Source of the DNA: Adlercreutzia equolifaciens
Lineage (GTDB): Bacteria > Actinomycetota > Coriobacteriia > Coriobacteriales > Eggerthellaceae
Length of the DNA stretch: 64,000 bases
Direction: 5' to 3'
NCBI RefSeq assembly: GCF_029076695.1
Contig: NZ_JARFIK010000001.1
Location: forward strand, 992,001-1,056,000
Below the pieces are notes generated by a model that was not told where the DNA came from, searched no databases, and saw only the letters and a program-made list of their open reading frames with translations. Each line of letters begins with the position of its first letter. Within the stretch, counting starts at the first letter, position 1. The position numbers and the translations under genes are program-made. Shown in pieces: positions 25,745-33,726 of the stretch.

Positions 25745-25761
25745 CTCGAGAAGGACTCGAG
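25745..25761. promoter_or_regulatory. Direct/inverted CTCGAG-N5-CTCGAG motif before the SDR gene
   Basis: Two self-complementary CTCGAG hexamers are spaced by 5 bp, about 25 bp upstream of the start codon and just after a TATA-like sequence near 25730. It may be an operator. Confidence 0.3.
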
Positions 25762-25785
25762 GGAACAGCGAGAAAGGACGGTCCC

Positions 25786-26586
25786 ATGGATCGCTTGAAG
25801 GACAAGGTTGCCATCGTCACAGGTTCCACCAGCGGCATTGGTATCGGTATTGCGAAAATGTACGCGGCCGAGGGCGCAAAGGTGGTCATCTGCGGCCGCC
25901 GTGAGGAGAAGGGCCAGGCGGTTGTCGACGCCATCAAGGAAGCGGGCGGCGAGGCTCTGTTCCACTTTCTCGACATTACGAAGCCCGAGACCGTGGACGC
26001 CCTTATTGCCGACACCGTGGCAACCTGGGGCAAGGTGGACATCATGGTGAACAACGCCGCCGGCATGGCCCTGAAGGACGGTCGTGTCGACGAGATTTCC
26101 CTGGAGGACTGGGATGCCGTGTTCGCCAGCGACATTCGCAGCACCTTCTACTGCATCAAGACCGTTCTGCCTTACATGCAGCAGAACGGGGGCGGCTCCA
26201 TTGTGAACATCGGCTCCATGGCCTCCTGTGGGGGCGACCTGGGCACGACGGCCTACGCTTGCGCCAAGGCCGGCGTCGACATGCTCACGAAGTACACCGC
26301 GCTGCAGTACGGCAAGGAGAACATCCGCTGCAACTGCGTGCGCCCGGGCCTTATTGTGACGCCCGAGAACGAGGCGCGCGTGCCCGATGCACTGAAAGAG
26401 ATCTTCCTGGCGAACATCGAGGTCACCCGCTACGGCTGTCCCGACGATATTGCAGCCATGTGCGTGTACCTGGGGTCCGACGAGAGTGCGTACTTCACCG
26501 GCCAGGTGGTCACCGTCGACGGTGGCATGAACTCCCACGTGCCCACCGTGGCGCAGTTCCGCGCCATGGCGTCGCGCACCTGGTAA
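25786..26586 (+). CDS. Short-chain dehydrogenase/reductase
   Basis: A 266-residue classical SDR with the cofactor motif TGSTSGIGIGIAK, the NNAAG strand, the catalytic Ser in NIGSMAS, YACAK with the catalytic Tyr and Lys, and the RPG loop. AAAGGA precedes the ATG. The basic residues in GRREEK after beta-2 suggest NADP(H) preference. Hydroxysteroid dehydrogenases of gut Coriobacteria belong to this family, but substrate cannot be read from sequence. It is transcribed alone and ended by a strong terminator. Confidence 0.88.
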   Translation: MDRLKDKVAIVTGSTSGIGIGIAKMYAAEGAKVVICGRREEKGQAVVDAIKEAGGEALFHFLDITKPETVDALIADTVATWGKVDIMVNNAAGMALKDGRVDEISLEDWDAVFASDIRSTFYCIKTVLPYMQQNGGGSIVNIGSMASCGGDLGTTAYACAKAGVDMLTKYTALQYGKENIRCNCVRPGLIVTPENEARVPDALKEIFLANIEVTRYGCPDDIAAMCVYLGSDESAYFTGQVVTVDGGMNSHVPTVAQFRAMASRTW

Positions 26587-26624
26587 ACGGCCGATAGCGT
26601 TGCAAAAAGCGCTTAGCTGAAGGG

Positions 26625-26657
26625 CGGCTCCCCGCATAGTGGCGGGGAGCCGTTTTG
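26625..26657 (+). terminator. Intrinsic terminator after the SDR gene
   Basis: Arms CGGCTCCCCGC (26625-26635) and GCGGGGAGCCG (26642-26652) form a perfect 11-bp stem with a 6-nt loop, followed by TTTTGC. Confidence 0.88.
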
Positions 26658-26750
26658 CTTTGCGGCCAGGCTGCGGGATTCCTCCGAGGGGTCGCTGCTA
26701 GACCTCATGTATCGCGACGGTGACGATTCTTGCCCGATTGCGAACAGGGG

Positions 26751-26779
26751 TTGCGAGAATAGTTTCTATACGATACTAT
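26751..26779 (+). promoter_or_regulatory. Promoter of the marR-ABC operon, TTGCGA-N17-TACTAT
   Basis: The -35 TTGCGA (26751-26756) and -10 TACTAT (26774-26779) are 17 bp apart. The -10 box and spacer overlap an inverted repeat, as in MarR autoregulation. Confidence 0.5.
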
Positions 26780-26810
26780 TCGCTCGAACAAGTTAGTTTC
26801 CAGTAGAAAC
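26757..26810. promoter_or_regulatory. Candidate MarR operators
   Basis: Two palindromes are visible: GAATAGT-N11-ACTATTC (26757-26763, 26775-26781), which covers the spacer and -10 box, and GTTTC-N5-GAAAC (26796-26810) just upstream of the start codon. Both are suited to a MarR dimer that represses its own operon (inference). Confidence 0.5.
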
Positions 26811-26819
26811 GAGTTTCCT

Positions 26820-27470
26820 ATGAGCGAGAGTATCGAAGAGGCTTCGCGGGCAACGGGCCAGGGCGCCGAAGCCGTCGACTACGAGGGGCTGGCCCGGCAG
26901 GTGGTGCGCCTCATGGCGGGGCTGCGCCGACCTCATCCCGGTCCGCCTCCGGGAGGGCCGGGCCCCCGTTGCTGCGGGAAGGGGAGACGTCCCGAGCCCG
27001 ACGCGGTAGCGGCTTGTAAAGAAGGCGCGCATCCCGACCCGCGGCCGCCGTTTCCCAGCGATCTGCGCGATGCGAGCCGGGGCACGCCTATTGTGCTGGC
27101 GCTTTTGGGCCACGAAGGTGGAGCGGCCACCCCGGGGCGGCTCTGCGAGCTCTCGGGGCTGAGCAAGGGCCGTGTCTCGAATATCGTTCGCTCGCTGGAG
27201 GCAAAGGGCTATGTGGAAAAGGCACCGGCCCCGCAAGATGCCCGCAGCGTGGTGGTCACCCTGACGGACAAGGGTCGCGCTTTCACCGATGCCCATGAAC
27301 AGGCCATGGTCAGCCATACGGCCGCCATTCTTCGCCAATTGGGTCCGCAGGATGCCCGGGACGCCGTTCGCATTTTGGGTCATCTTGCCGACATCATGGA
27401 GGAAGGCGCGCCCTTTCCTCCGAACGTGAACGCGGAAGCCCCGGGTGCTGGCAGCAAGGAGGCGCGATGA
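26820..27470 (+). CDS. MarR-family transcriptional regulator
   Basis: A 216-residue protein with a winged helix-turn-helix (about residues 85-165: GRLCELSGLSKGRVSNIVRS, then the wing with PQDARSVVVTLTDKG). Residues 38-80 form an unusual Pro/Gly-rich insert with three cysteines (CC and a single Cys), absent from most MarR proteins and possibly a redox- or metal-sensing element (inference). Its stop overlaps the start of the first ABC transporter gene (ATGA), so it is the first gene of a regulator-exporter operon and probably represses it until a ligand of the pump appears. Confidence 0.88.
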   Translation: MSESIEEASRATGQGAEAVDYEGLARQVVRLMAGLRRPHPGPPPGGPGPRCCGKGRRPEPDAVAACKEGAHPDPRPPFPSDLRDASRGTPIVLALLGHEGGAATPGRLCELSGLSKGRVSNIVRSLEAKGYVEKAPAPQDARSVVVTLTDKGRAFTDAHEQAMVSHTAAILRQLGPQDARDAVRILGHLADIMEEGAPFPPNVNAEAPGAGSKEAR

Positions 27471-29410
27471 AACTCTTTCGATTCTTCAAGGGGCACGTTG
27501 GCGCTTTCCTTCTGTGCGCTGCCTTGCTGGTCGTCCAGGCCAATCTCGAGCTGTCGCTGCCGAACCTTATGAGCGACATAGTGGACGTGGGACTTATGCA
27601 GGGCGGCATCGAGGTGACGGCCGATGAGGTAGCCCCCTACGGCGACACCAGCGACGCTCTGGCCGTGCAGCAGGCCGTCGATGCCAAACGCGCCCAGATG
27701 GAGGCTGCGGGCGATAATCTGGCCGACGTTCAGAACGGCTACTTGCTGCGCACGGCCGCCCTTATGTTCGCCCTGTGCCTGGGTACGCTCGTTACCACCA
27801 TCGCCTCGGGCTTTGTGGCGGCGCGCACGGCGGCCTCCATTGCCCGCGACACGCGCAAGAAGCTCTTCCGGCGGGTCATGAGCTTCTCGCCGGCCGAAGT
27901 GGGCAAATTCAGCCAGGCCTCGCTTATCACGCGCACGACCAACGATCTGCAGCAGATACAGATGGTCACCGTCATGATGATGCGCATGATCATGATGGCT
28001 CCCATCATGGGCGTGGTGGCCTTTCTGCAAGTAACGGCCACGCGCAGCGGCATGGAGTGGATCATCGGCGTGGCCATTATTGCCATCCTTGCCGCTCTTG
28101 GAGTGCTCTTCGGCTTGACCATGCCGAAGTTCAAGATTGTGCAGTCGTTGGTGGATCGCTTGAATCTGGTCTCCCGCGACATGCTGGACGGACTCATGCC
28201 CATTCGCGCCTTCGGCCGCGAGGCCTTCGAGGTCGATCGCTTCAACGACGCCTCGGCTGACCTCATGCGCACCCAGCTGTTCGTGAACCGCGCTATGGCC
28301 TTCATGATGCCTATCATCATGCTGGTGATGAACCTCATCACGCTGCTTATCGTGTGGGTGGGCACCCAGGGGGTGGCTGTGGGCACCATGCAGGTGGGCA
28401 CCATGATGGCCTTCATCACCTACGCCATGCAGATTGTCATGAGCTTCATGATCCTCGGCATGGTGGCCGTTATGCTGCCCCGCGCCCAGGTGTCGGCGGA
28501 GCGCGTGTGGGAGGTGCTGGACTGTCCACCCTCCATTGAAAGCCCTGCCGAGCCGGCGACGCCCGCTTCGGACGCGCCTCGCGGCCAGGTGGAGTTCCGC
28601 AACGTGTCGTTCTCCTATCCCGATGCGAAACGGCCGGTCATCAGCGACATCAGCTTCACCACCGCCGCTGGCAAAACCCTGGGACTCATTGGGTCCACAG
28701 GTTCGGGCAAGTCCACCGTGGTGAAGCTTATCCCGCGACTCTACGATGCCACAGAAGGCTCGGTGCTCATCGACGGCGTAGATGTGCGCGCCATGGAGGT
28801 GTCCGACGTGCGAAGCCGCATCGGTTTCGTGCCCCAGCAGGGTTTTCTGTTCTCGGGCACCATCGAGTCGAACATCAAGTTTGCCGACGAGGCCATGGAC
28901 GACGCGCGCATGGTCCATGCCGCCGAGGTGGCTCAGGCGACCGAGTTCATCGACGAGGAGCCGGAGGGTTACGCCACGCCCATCGCCCAGAAAGGCGCCA
29001 ACGTGTCCGGTGGCCAGCGCCAGCGACTCTCCATTGCCCGCGCGTTGGCGGCTGAGCCGGAAATCCTCGTGTTCGACGATGCTTTCTCGGCTTTGGACTA
29101 TGCCACCGATGCCAAGCTGCGCCGCGCTTTGCGCGATGGGTCCGGTGATGCGGCTGTCGTGGTAGTGGCCCAGCGCGTGGCTACCATTATGGAGGCGGAC
29201 GAGATCCTGGTGCTCGAGGCCGGCCGCATTGTGGGGCGCGGCACCCACCATGACCTTCTGTGCACCTGCGACGCCTATCGCGAGATTGCGCTGTCGCAGC
29301 TTTCCGCCGAGGAGTTGGGTATCGAGGGCACGCCCCTGGTGGCCGAAACGCAACGGGAGATGGCGACCATTGCCGAAGAAGATGCGGCATCGAAGGGAGG
29401 TGAGGCGTAA
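27467..29410 (+). CDS. ABC exporter half-transporter with degenerate catalytic site
   Basis: A 647-residue protein: six TM helices (one extended extracytoplasmic loop near residues 35-90) followed by an ABC ATPase domain with Walker A GSTGSGKST, signature VSGGQRQR and Walker B ILVFDDAFSALD. The residue after the Walker B Asp is Asp rather than the catalytic Glu, as in the non-catalytic half of heterodimeric exporters such as BmrCD or LmrCD. Its start overlaps marR and its stop overlaps the next ABC gene (TAATG), so a heterodimer is likely. It probably exports a drug or peptide. Confidence 0.9.
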   Translation: MKLFRFFKGHVGAFLLCAALLVVQANLELSLPNLMSDIVDVGLMQGGIEVTADEVAPYGDTSDALAVQQAVDAKRAQMEAAGDNLADVQNGYLLRTAALMFALCLGTLVTTIASGFVAARTAASIARDTRKKLFRRVMSFSPAEVGKFSQASLITRTTNDLQQIQMVTVMMMRMIMMAPIMGVVAFLQVTATRSGMEWIIGVAIIAILAALGVLFGLTMPKFKIVQSLVDRLNLVSRDMLDGLMPIRAFGREAFEVDRFNDASADLMRTQLFVNRAMAFMMPIIMLVMNLITLLIVWVGTQGVAVGTMQVGTMMAFITYAMQIVMSFMILGMVAVMLPRAQVSAERVWEVLDCPPSIESPAEPATPASDAPRGQVEFRNVSFSYPDAKRPVISDISFTTAAGKTLGLIGSTGSGKSTVVKLIPRLYDATEGSVLIDGVDVRAMEVSDVRSRIGFVPQQGFLFSGTIESNIKFADEAMDDARMVHAAEVAQATEFIDEEPEGYATPIAQKGANVSGGQRQRLSIARALAAEPEILVFDDAFSALDYATDAKLRRALRDGSGDAAVVVVAQRVATIMEADEILVLEAGRIVGRGTHHDLLCTCDAYREIALSQLSAEELGIEGTPLVAETQREMATIAEEDAASKGGEA

Positions 29411-31284
29411 TGGCGCGCACGGAAACAACCAACGCACCGCGCCCTGCCATGGGTCATCCGGGCGGTATGCCCGGCGGCCCTATGGGCCGCGGCCCCATGC
29501 GCGGGCCTGCCCCCAAGGTGAAGGACTTCAAGGGAACCTTGCGCCAGCTGCTTGGATTCTTGCGTCCGCACCTGCCGGCGCTTATCGGCGCCGTGCTGTG
29601 CGCCATTGCCGCTATTGCCTTCAACGTGGTGGGGCCGGCGGTGCTCGGTCAGGTGATCGCCATGGTCTCCGACGGACTCCTGGCGCAAGTGAACGGCACG
29701 GGCGCCATCGATTTCGGCGCTATCGGGCGGGTGCTCCTGGTGCTTTTGGGGCTGTACCTGGCCTCCTCGGCTGCCCAGTTGGCCCAGGGCTTCCTCATGA
29801 CCGGCGTCACGCAGAAGCTCTGCTTCGAGCTGCGCGGGCGCATCGCTGCCAAAATTGCCAAGGTGCCCTTGTCGTACTTCGATAACCACGCCAAGGGCGA
29901 CGTGCTCTCGCGTATTACCAACGACGTGGACACGCTTTCCCAAACGCTCAACCAAAGCGCCACGCAGCTCGTCACCTCGGCTACCCAGGTGGTCGGCGTC
30001 ACCATTATGATGTTCGTTCTCTCGTGGCCGTTGGCGCTGGTCACCCTGCTTACGGTTCCAGTGTCACTCATTGTGGTCATGATTGTCGTACTCCTTTCCC
30101 AGAAGTGGTTCGTGAAGCAGCAGAGCCAGCTGGGCGTGGTGAACGGCATTGTCGAGGAAGACTTCTCGGGCCAGAACGTCATTCAGGTGTTCGACCAGGT
30201 GGACGACGCTGTTGAGCGTTTTGAGAAGGAGAACGACGAGCTTTACGAAAGTGCCTGGAAGAGCCAGTTCCTCTCAGGCCTCATGCCGCCGCTCATGCGC
30301 CTGGTGTCCAACATGGGCTATGTGGGCGTGGTCATGGTGGGCTCGCTTCTCACCGTGGCCGGCATTGCCACCATCGGCACCATTTCGGCGTTCATGCAGT
30401 ATGTGCAGAACTTCACCCAGCCCATTACCCAGCTGGCCAACGTGTCCACCACGCTGCAGTCCATGGCCGCCGCCGCCGAGCGCGTCTTCGAGTTTCTGGC
30501 CGCGCCCGAGGAGAGCGAGCCTGCCGCACCAGAATTGCCCGCGGCTCGCACGGGGCGCGTGAGCTTCAGCCACGTGCGCTTCGGCTACGATGCCGATCTG
30601 CCCGTTATCAAGGACTTCTGCTGCGATGTCGAGCCTGGTTCCACCGTGGCCATCGTCGGTCCCACGGGTGCCGGCAAGACCACGCTCATGAAGCTTTTGC
30701 TGCGCTTCTACGACGTCCAGGCCGGCTCCATTTGCGTGGAGGGCATCGACGTGCGTAATTGGGAGCGTCGCGAGCTGCGCGAGGACTTCGCCATGGTGCT
30801 TCAGGACTCGTGGCTCTTCGAGGGCACCATCCGCGAGAACATCCGCTATGGGCGTCTCGATGCCACCGACGAGGAAGTGGAGCGCGCGGCCCGGGTGGCG
30901 CGTTGCGACGAGTTCATTGCCACGCTGCCCGGCGGCTACGACTTCCGCATCAACGAGGAGGCGTCGAATATCAGCCAGGGTCAGCGCCAGCTCATCACCA
31001 TTGCCCGAGCTGTGCTGGCCGATCGTCCCGCGCTCATCTTGGACGAGGCCACCTCGAACGTGGACACCCGCACCGAAGTGCTCATCCAGGATGCCATGGA
31101 TGACTTGATGGCCGACCGCACCAGCTTCGTCATCGCCCATCGCCTGTCCACTATCAAGCGCGCCAGTGTCATTCTGGTACTCCGCGACGGCGACATTGTG
31201 GAGAAGGGCACCCACGAGGAGCTACTGGCCCAGAACGGCTTCTACGCCGAGCTCTACAACTCCCAGTTCGAAGGCTGCGAATAG
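29410..31284 (+). CDS. ABC exporter half-transporter, catalytic partner
   Basis: A 624-residue protein. A Gly/Pro/Met-rich cytoplasmic N-terminus (about 1-35) leads to six TM helices and an ABC domain with Walker A GPTGAGKTT, signature ISQGQRQL (slightly divergent) and a canonical Walker B LILDEATSNVD. It overlaps the preceding half-transporter by one base and supplies the intact catalytic Glu. Together they form the MarR-controlled heterodimeric multidrug-type exporter. Confidence 0.9.
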   Translation: MARTETTNAPRPAMGHPGGMPGGPMGRGPMRGPAPKVKDFKGTLRQLLGFLRPHLPALIGAVLCAIAAIAFNVVGPAVLGQVIAMVSDGLLAQVNGTGAIDFGAIGRVLLVLLGLYLASSAAQLAQGFLMTGVTQKLCFELRGRIAAKIAKVPLSYFDNHAKGDVLSRITNDVDTLSQTLNQSATQLVTSATQVVGVTIMMFVLSWPLALVTLLTVPVSLIVVMIVVLLSQKWFVKQQSQLGVVNGIVEEDFSGQNVIQVFDQVDDAVERFEKENDELYESAWKSQFLSGLMPPLMRLVSNMGYVGVVMVGSLLTVAGIATIGTISAFMQYVQNFTQPITQLANVSTTLQSMAAAAERVFEFLAAPEESEPAAPELPAARTGRVSFSHVRFGYDADLPVIKDFCCDVEPGSTVAIVGPTGAGKTTLMKLLLRFYDVQAGSICVEGIDVRNWERRELREDFAMVLQDSWLFEGTIRENIRYGRLDATDEEVERAARVARCDEFIATLPGGYDFRINEEASNISQGQRQLITIARAVLADRPALILDEATSNVDTRTEVLIQDAMDDLMADRTSFVIAHRLSTIKRASVILVLRDGDIVEKGTHEELLAQNGFYAELYNSQFEGCE

Positions 31285-31309
31285 CAAAAGGCATGATTCG
31301 ATAGGCGAA

Positions 31310-31341
31310 GAAGCGGCCCCGCCTTCAGGCGGGGCCGCTTC
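31310..31341 (+). terminator. Strong hairpin ending the marR-ABC-ABC operon
   Basis: A perfect 14-bp stem (31310-31323 with 31328-31341) with a TTCA tetraloop lies 25 nt after the stop. There is little T-run, but stem strength and position support a terminator. Confidence 0.75.
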
Positions 31342-31705
31342 GCTATGCCGGCAAATCTTCCCCGACGCAGCCGATGGCGCGGTGTGGTTCGGCGCGCTGA
31401 TGCGTTCGCAAGGTAAGCGTTTCTGCTTGAGGGATTGCTCGGCGAAGTTCGCTCCACGTCCCTCTGGCTAACCCCAAGCGAACATGTTAGACTGCCCTGC
31501 AACGCTCATCGTTTCAGCGTGTTTCGTACGGTATAGCGTCTCTGCCGAGCGTCTTCTATCCGCATCTATCAGGAAGGAGACTTGAGCATGTTCGCCGTAG
31601 CTAGCACATCATTCCAATTCGTAAAACTATATCCGCGGGCTGCCCACCGAAGGCCATCATGACGGTTGCCTGATTTGGGAAGTAGGTGCCAAGTCCCTTC
31701 ATCAT
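31342..31705. other. Gene-free stretch before the AbiE islet
   Basis: Only one 24-codon frame with a strong ribosome site (AGGAAGGAG, start 31588, stop 31662) is seen, followed by AT-rich sequence. It looks like the preserved 5' end of a gene whose body has been lost or replaced by the downstream AbiE-type genes. No tRNA or repeat was found. Confidence 0.4.
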
Positions 31706-31740
31706 TGTCAATATATTCACATGGTGTTAACATATTGACA
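31705..31740 (+). promoter_or_regulatory. AbiEi promoter/operator: TGTCAATAT-N17-ATATTGACA
   Basis: A perfect 9-bp inverted repeat (31706-31714, 31732-31740) ends at the start codon. It overlaps a good -35 (TTGTCA, 31705-31710) and a -10-like TAACAT 17 bp later (31728-31733), predicting transcription start at or next to the ATG at 31740. AbiEi antitoxins are known to autorepress through inverted repeats upstream of their own gene. Confidence 0.6.
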
Positions 31741-32372
31741 TGATGGAATGCGTGTTCGACATAGACAGGCTTCGTGAGATAGCGATGAGCCAGTACGGTT
31801 ATGTGTCGGTGGCTCAAGCGCTGGATGTCTCAGTGAGCAGGGCCTCGCTTTCGACTATGGTTAAGCGGGGACGGCTGGAAAGGCCCGTTAGGGGCGTGTA
31901 CCGTGTGCCGTATTACGAGCCGACGGTCTTCGATCGGTTCATGCTTGCGCTTTTGTGGACTGGGTGCGAAGAAGCCGCTCTGAGCCATGAGACTGCCTTG
32001 GAAACGTATCGAGTATGCGATGTCAATCCAAGCAAGATCAGTGTGACGGTGGCTCAAAGACGACGAATCAGAAAGTCGGACGGCGATAACATCGCGCTCT
32101 ACTATGAAGATCTGGCTAGTCGTGACTTAGATTGGTGGGAGGGCATGCCTTGCGTGAGGCTTGCAGTCGCCATTGAGCAGTGTCTGCGAACGGGAACTGC
32201 GTCTTATCTCCTAGATCAGGCCATTGAAAACGGAAGAAAGCAAGGGCTTATCAGCCGCTTCGATGCGGAGCGGCTGAGTGATCTCGTGGAGGCAAGGAAT
32301 GATGAAGGAGAAACCGCAGGATATTCGCTGCCAAATGTCCCAAATGAAAAATCGAGGCAAGGAACCGCATAG
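31740..32372 (+). CDS. AbiEi-like antitoxin of a type IV toxin-antitoxin system
   Basis: A 210-residue protein: an N-terminal winged helix (about 10-60) with the typical tail GRLERPVRGVYRVP, then the AbiEi C-terminal region with a LSHETALETYRVCD segment. The family both represses its operon and neutralises the AbiEii nucleotidyltransferase toxin. There is no ribosome site, in line with a leaderless mRNA. Base composition is visibly more AT-rich than the neighbours, suggesting transfer. Its end overlaps the remnant of the toxin gene. Confidence 0.8.
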   Translation: MMECVFDIDRLREIAMSQYGYVSVAQALDVSVSRASLSTMVKRGRLERPVRGVYRVPYYEPTVFDRFMLALLWTGCEEAALSHETALETYRVCDVNPSKISVTVAQRRRIRKSDGDNIALYYEDLASRDLDWWEGMPCVRLAVAIEQCLRTGTASYLLDQAIENGRKQGLISRFDAERLSDLVEARNDEGETAGYSLPNVPNEKSRQGTA

Positions 32373-32580
32373 TGTTGGTGTGTTAGATTCATGGATAGAC
32401 CATGCCGAGTCGGAGTTTGGCGTCGATCGAAGTGGCCGCGTGCGTTGGCTTGTTGCAACGACGGTCGTCACTGCCATGTTGCAAACGGTTGTGGACGAGG
32501 GCAATGCCATTCGCTTTTCTCTAAAGGGTGGCTCTCTTTTGCAGCATGTACTTGGTCCAGAGATTGCAAAAAGGTCACGA
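32302..32580 (+). pseudogene. Truncated AbiEii-like nucleotidyltransferase toxin
   Basis: The frame starts at the ATG at 32302 (GGAGGCAAGGA upstream), overlapping the antitoxin gene. It contains the N-terminal AbiEii-type segment (RWLVATTVVTAMLQTV, then RFSLKGGSLLQHVLG). The similarity stops about where the catalytic acidic motif should follow, at the perfect palindrome 32563-32600. Beyond that the frame stays open only because it runs antisense through the asparaginase gene. The toxin should therefore be inactive. Confidence 0.65.
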
Positions 32581-32600
32581 ATCGTGACCTTTTTTGCAAT
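32563..32600. terminator. Bidirectional terminator at the AbiE/asparaginase junction
   Basis: A long near-perfect palindrome: GCAAAAAGGTCACGA and its complement around a single central base, with A-run before and T-run after on both strands. It ends the minus-strand asparaginase transcript and the truncated toxin transcript. Confidence 0.88.
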
Positions 32601-32631
32601 TACCGCAATGCGTATCGGTGGAGGTGAGAGT

Positions 32632-33702
32632 TTACGGGCGGGTCAGCTCCCCGGCGAGGGCAACCTGCATCTGCTGGGCCACGTCGGCAGCGGCAAGGCC
32701 CTGGCCGAAGAGGTGCATCATCTTGGTGAGGGCCGCTTCGCATGTCATGTCGTAGCCCGACACCACGCCGGCCTGGGCCAGAGCGTCGCCGGTGGCGTAG
32801 CGCTTCTCTTCCACGCCGCCCGCGGGGCACTGGGTGACGTTCACGATGAGTTTGCCCGCCTTCACGGCATCGGCCAGGGCACGGGTGAACCAGCTTTCCG
32901 TTGGGGCATTGCCGGCACCGAAGGTGCGCAGCACGAAGCCCTTGGCCTGCTCGTTTTCCAGCTGCGCGCGCAGGACGTTCTCGGTGATGCCGGGATAGAG
33001 CCAGATGACGCCTACGGCATCGTCCATGGCGGCCTCCAGCTTGAAGGCGGCGCTGGGCTCGGGGTGCAGCAGGAACTTGTCGTGGTAGGTGATGTGCAGA
33101 TCCATGTCGGCCAGGGACGGGAAGTTGAACGAGCGGAAGGCGCCGAAGTTCGTGGAGCTAACCTTGGTGGAGCGGTTGCCGCGCCACAGATGCCGCCCAA
33201 AGGAAATGGCCACTTCCTGAACGCGGGGAGCGCCGGACGCGTCGCGGGCGGCGGCAATCTGCAGGGCAGTGATCAGGTTCTCGGTGCCGTCTTCGCGAAT
33301 CTCACCGATGGGCAGTTGACTGCCCGTGATGATGACCGGCTTCGCCAGATTCTTCAGCATGAAGGACAGGGCGCTGGCAGTGTAGGCCATGGTATCGGTG
33401 CCATGCAGCACCACGAAGGCGTCATAGGTGTCGTAGGCATCGGCAATCATGGTGGCCAGGGCCTTCCAGTGCGCCGGGTTCATGTTGGACGAATCGATGG
33501 GCGGGTTGAACTGCTCGTGGCTGATGTGGTAGCCAAGGCGGCCGATCTTCGGCACGTTCTCCATAAGGTGGCTAAGATCGAAGGGCACGAGCGCGCCGGT
33601 GTGGGCGTCCTCGATCATGCCGATGGTGCCGCCCGTATAGATGAGCAGGATGTTCGGGGCGGCGGAGGAGGCAGAGTCAGGGGCGGATGTGGGGGCAGTC
33701 AT
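32632..33702 (-). CDS. ansA: L-asparaginase (type I, cytoplasmic)
   Basis: A 356-residue enzyme hydrolysing asparagine to aspartate and ammonia. Both catalytic Thr motifs are present: LIYTGGTIGM near the N-terminus and VLHGTDTMAYTAS. There is no signal peptide, in line with the cytoplasmic type. It is the second gene after the VOC-nitroreductase gene (24 nt gap), so probably co-transcribed with it, and ends at the strong terminator at 32563-32600. Confidence 0.92.
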   Translation of the reverse strand: MTAPTSAPDSASSAAPNILLIYTGGTIGMIEDAHTGALVPFDLSHLMENVPKIGRLGYHISHEQFNPPIDSSNMNPAHWKALATMIADAYDTYDAFVVLHGTDTMAYTASALSFMLKNLAKPVIITGSQLPIGEIREDGTENLITALQIAAARDASGAPRVQEVAISFGRHLWRGNRSTKVSSTNFGAFRSFNFPSLADMDLHITYHDKFLLHPEPSAAFKLEAAMDDAVGVIWLYPGITENVLRAQLENEQAKGFVLRTFGAGNAPTESWFTRALADAVKAGKLIVNVTQCPAGGVEEKRYATGDALAQAGVVSGYDMTCEAALTKMMHLFGQGLAAADVAQQMQVALAGELTRP

Positions 33703-33726
33703 AAGAAAACCTTTCTGGGGAGGGGG

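Noticed and set aside
31569-31817. Minus-strand 82-codon frame antisense to the AbiEi start
   Set aside because: It has no recognisable domain, overlaps the AbiEi promoter and coding start, and has no ribosome site at a suitable start. A decayed fragment cannot be excluded.
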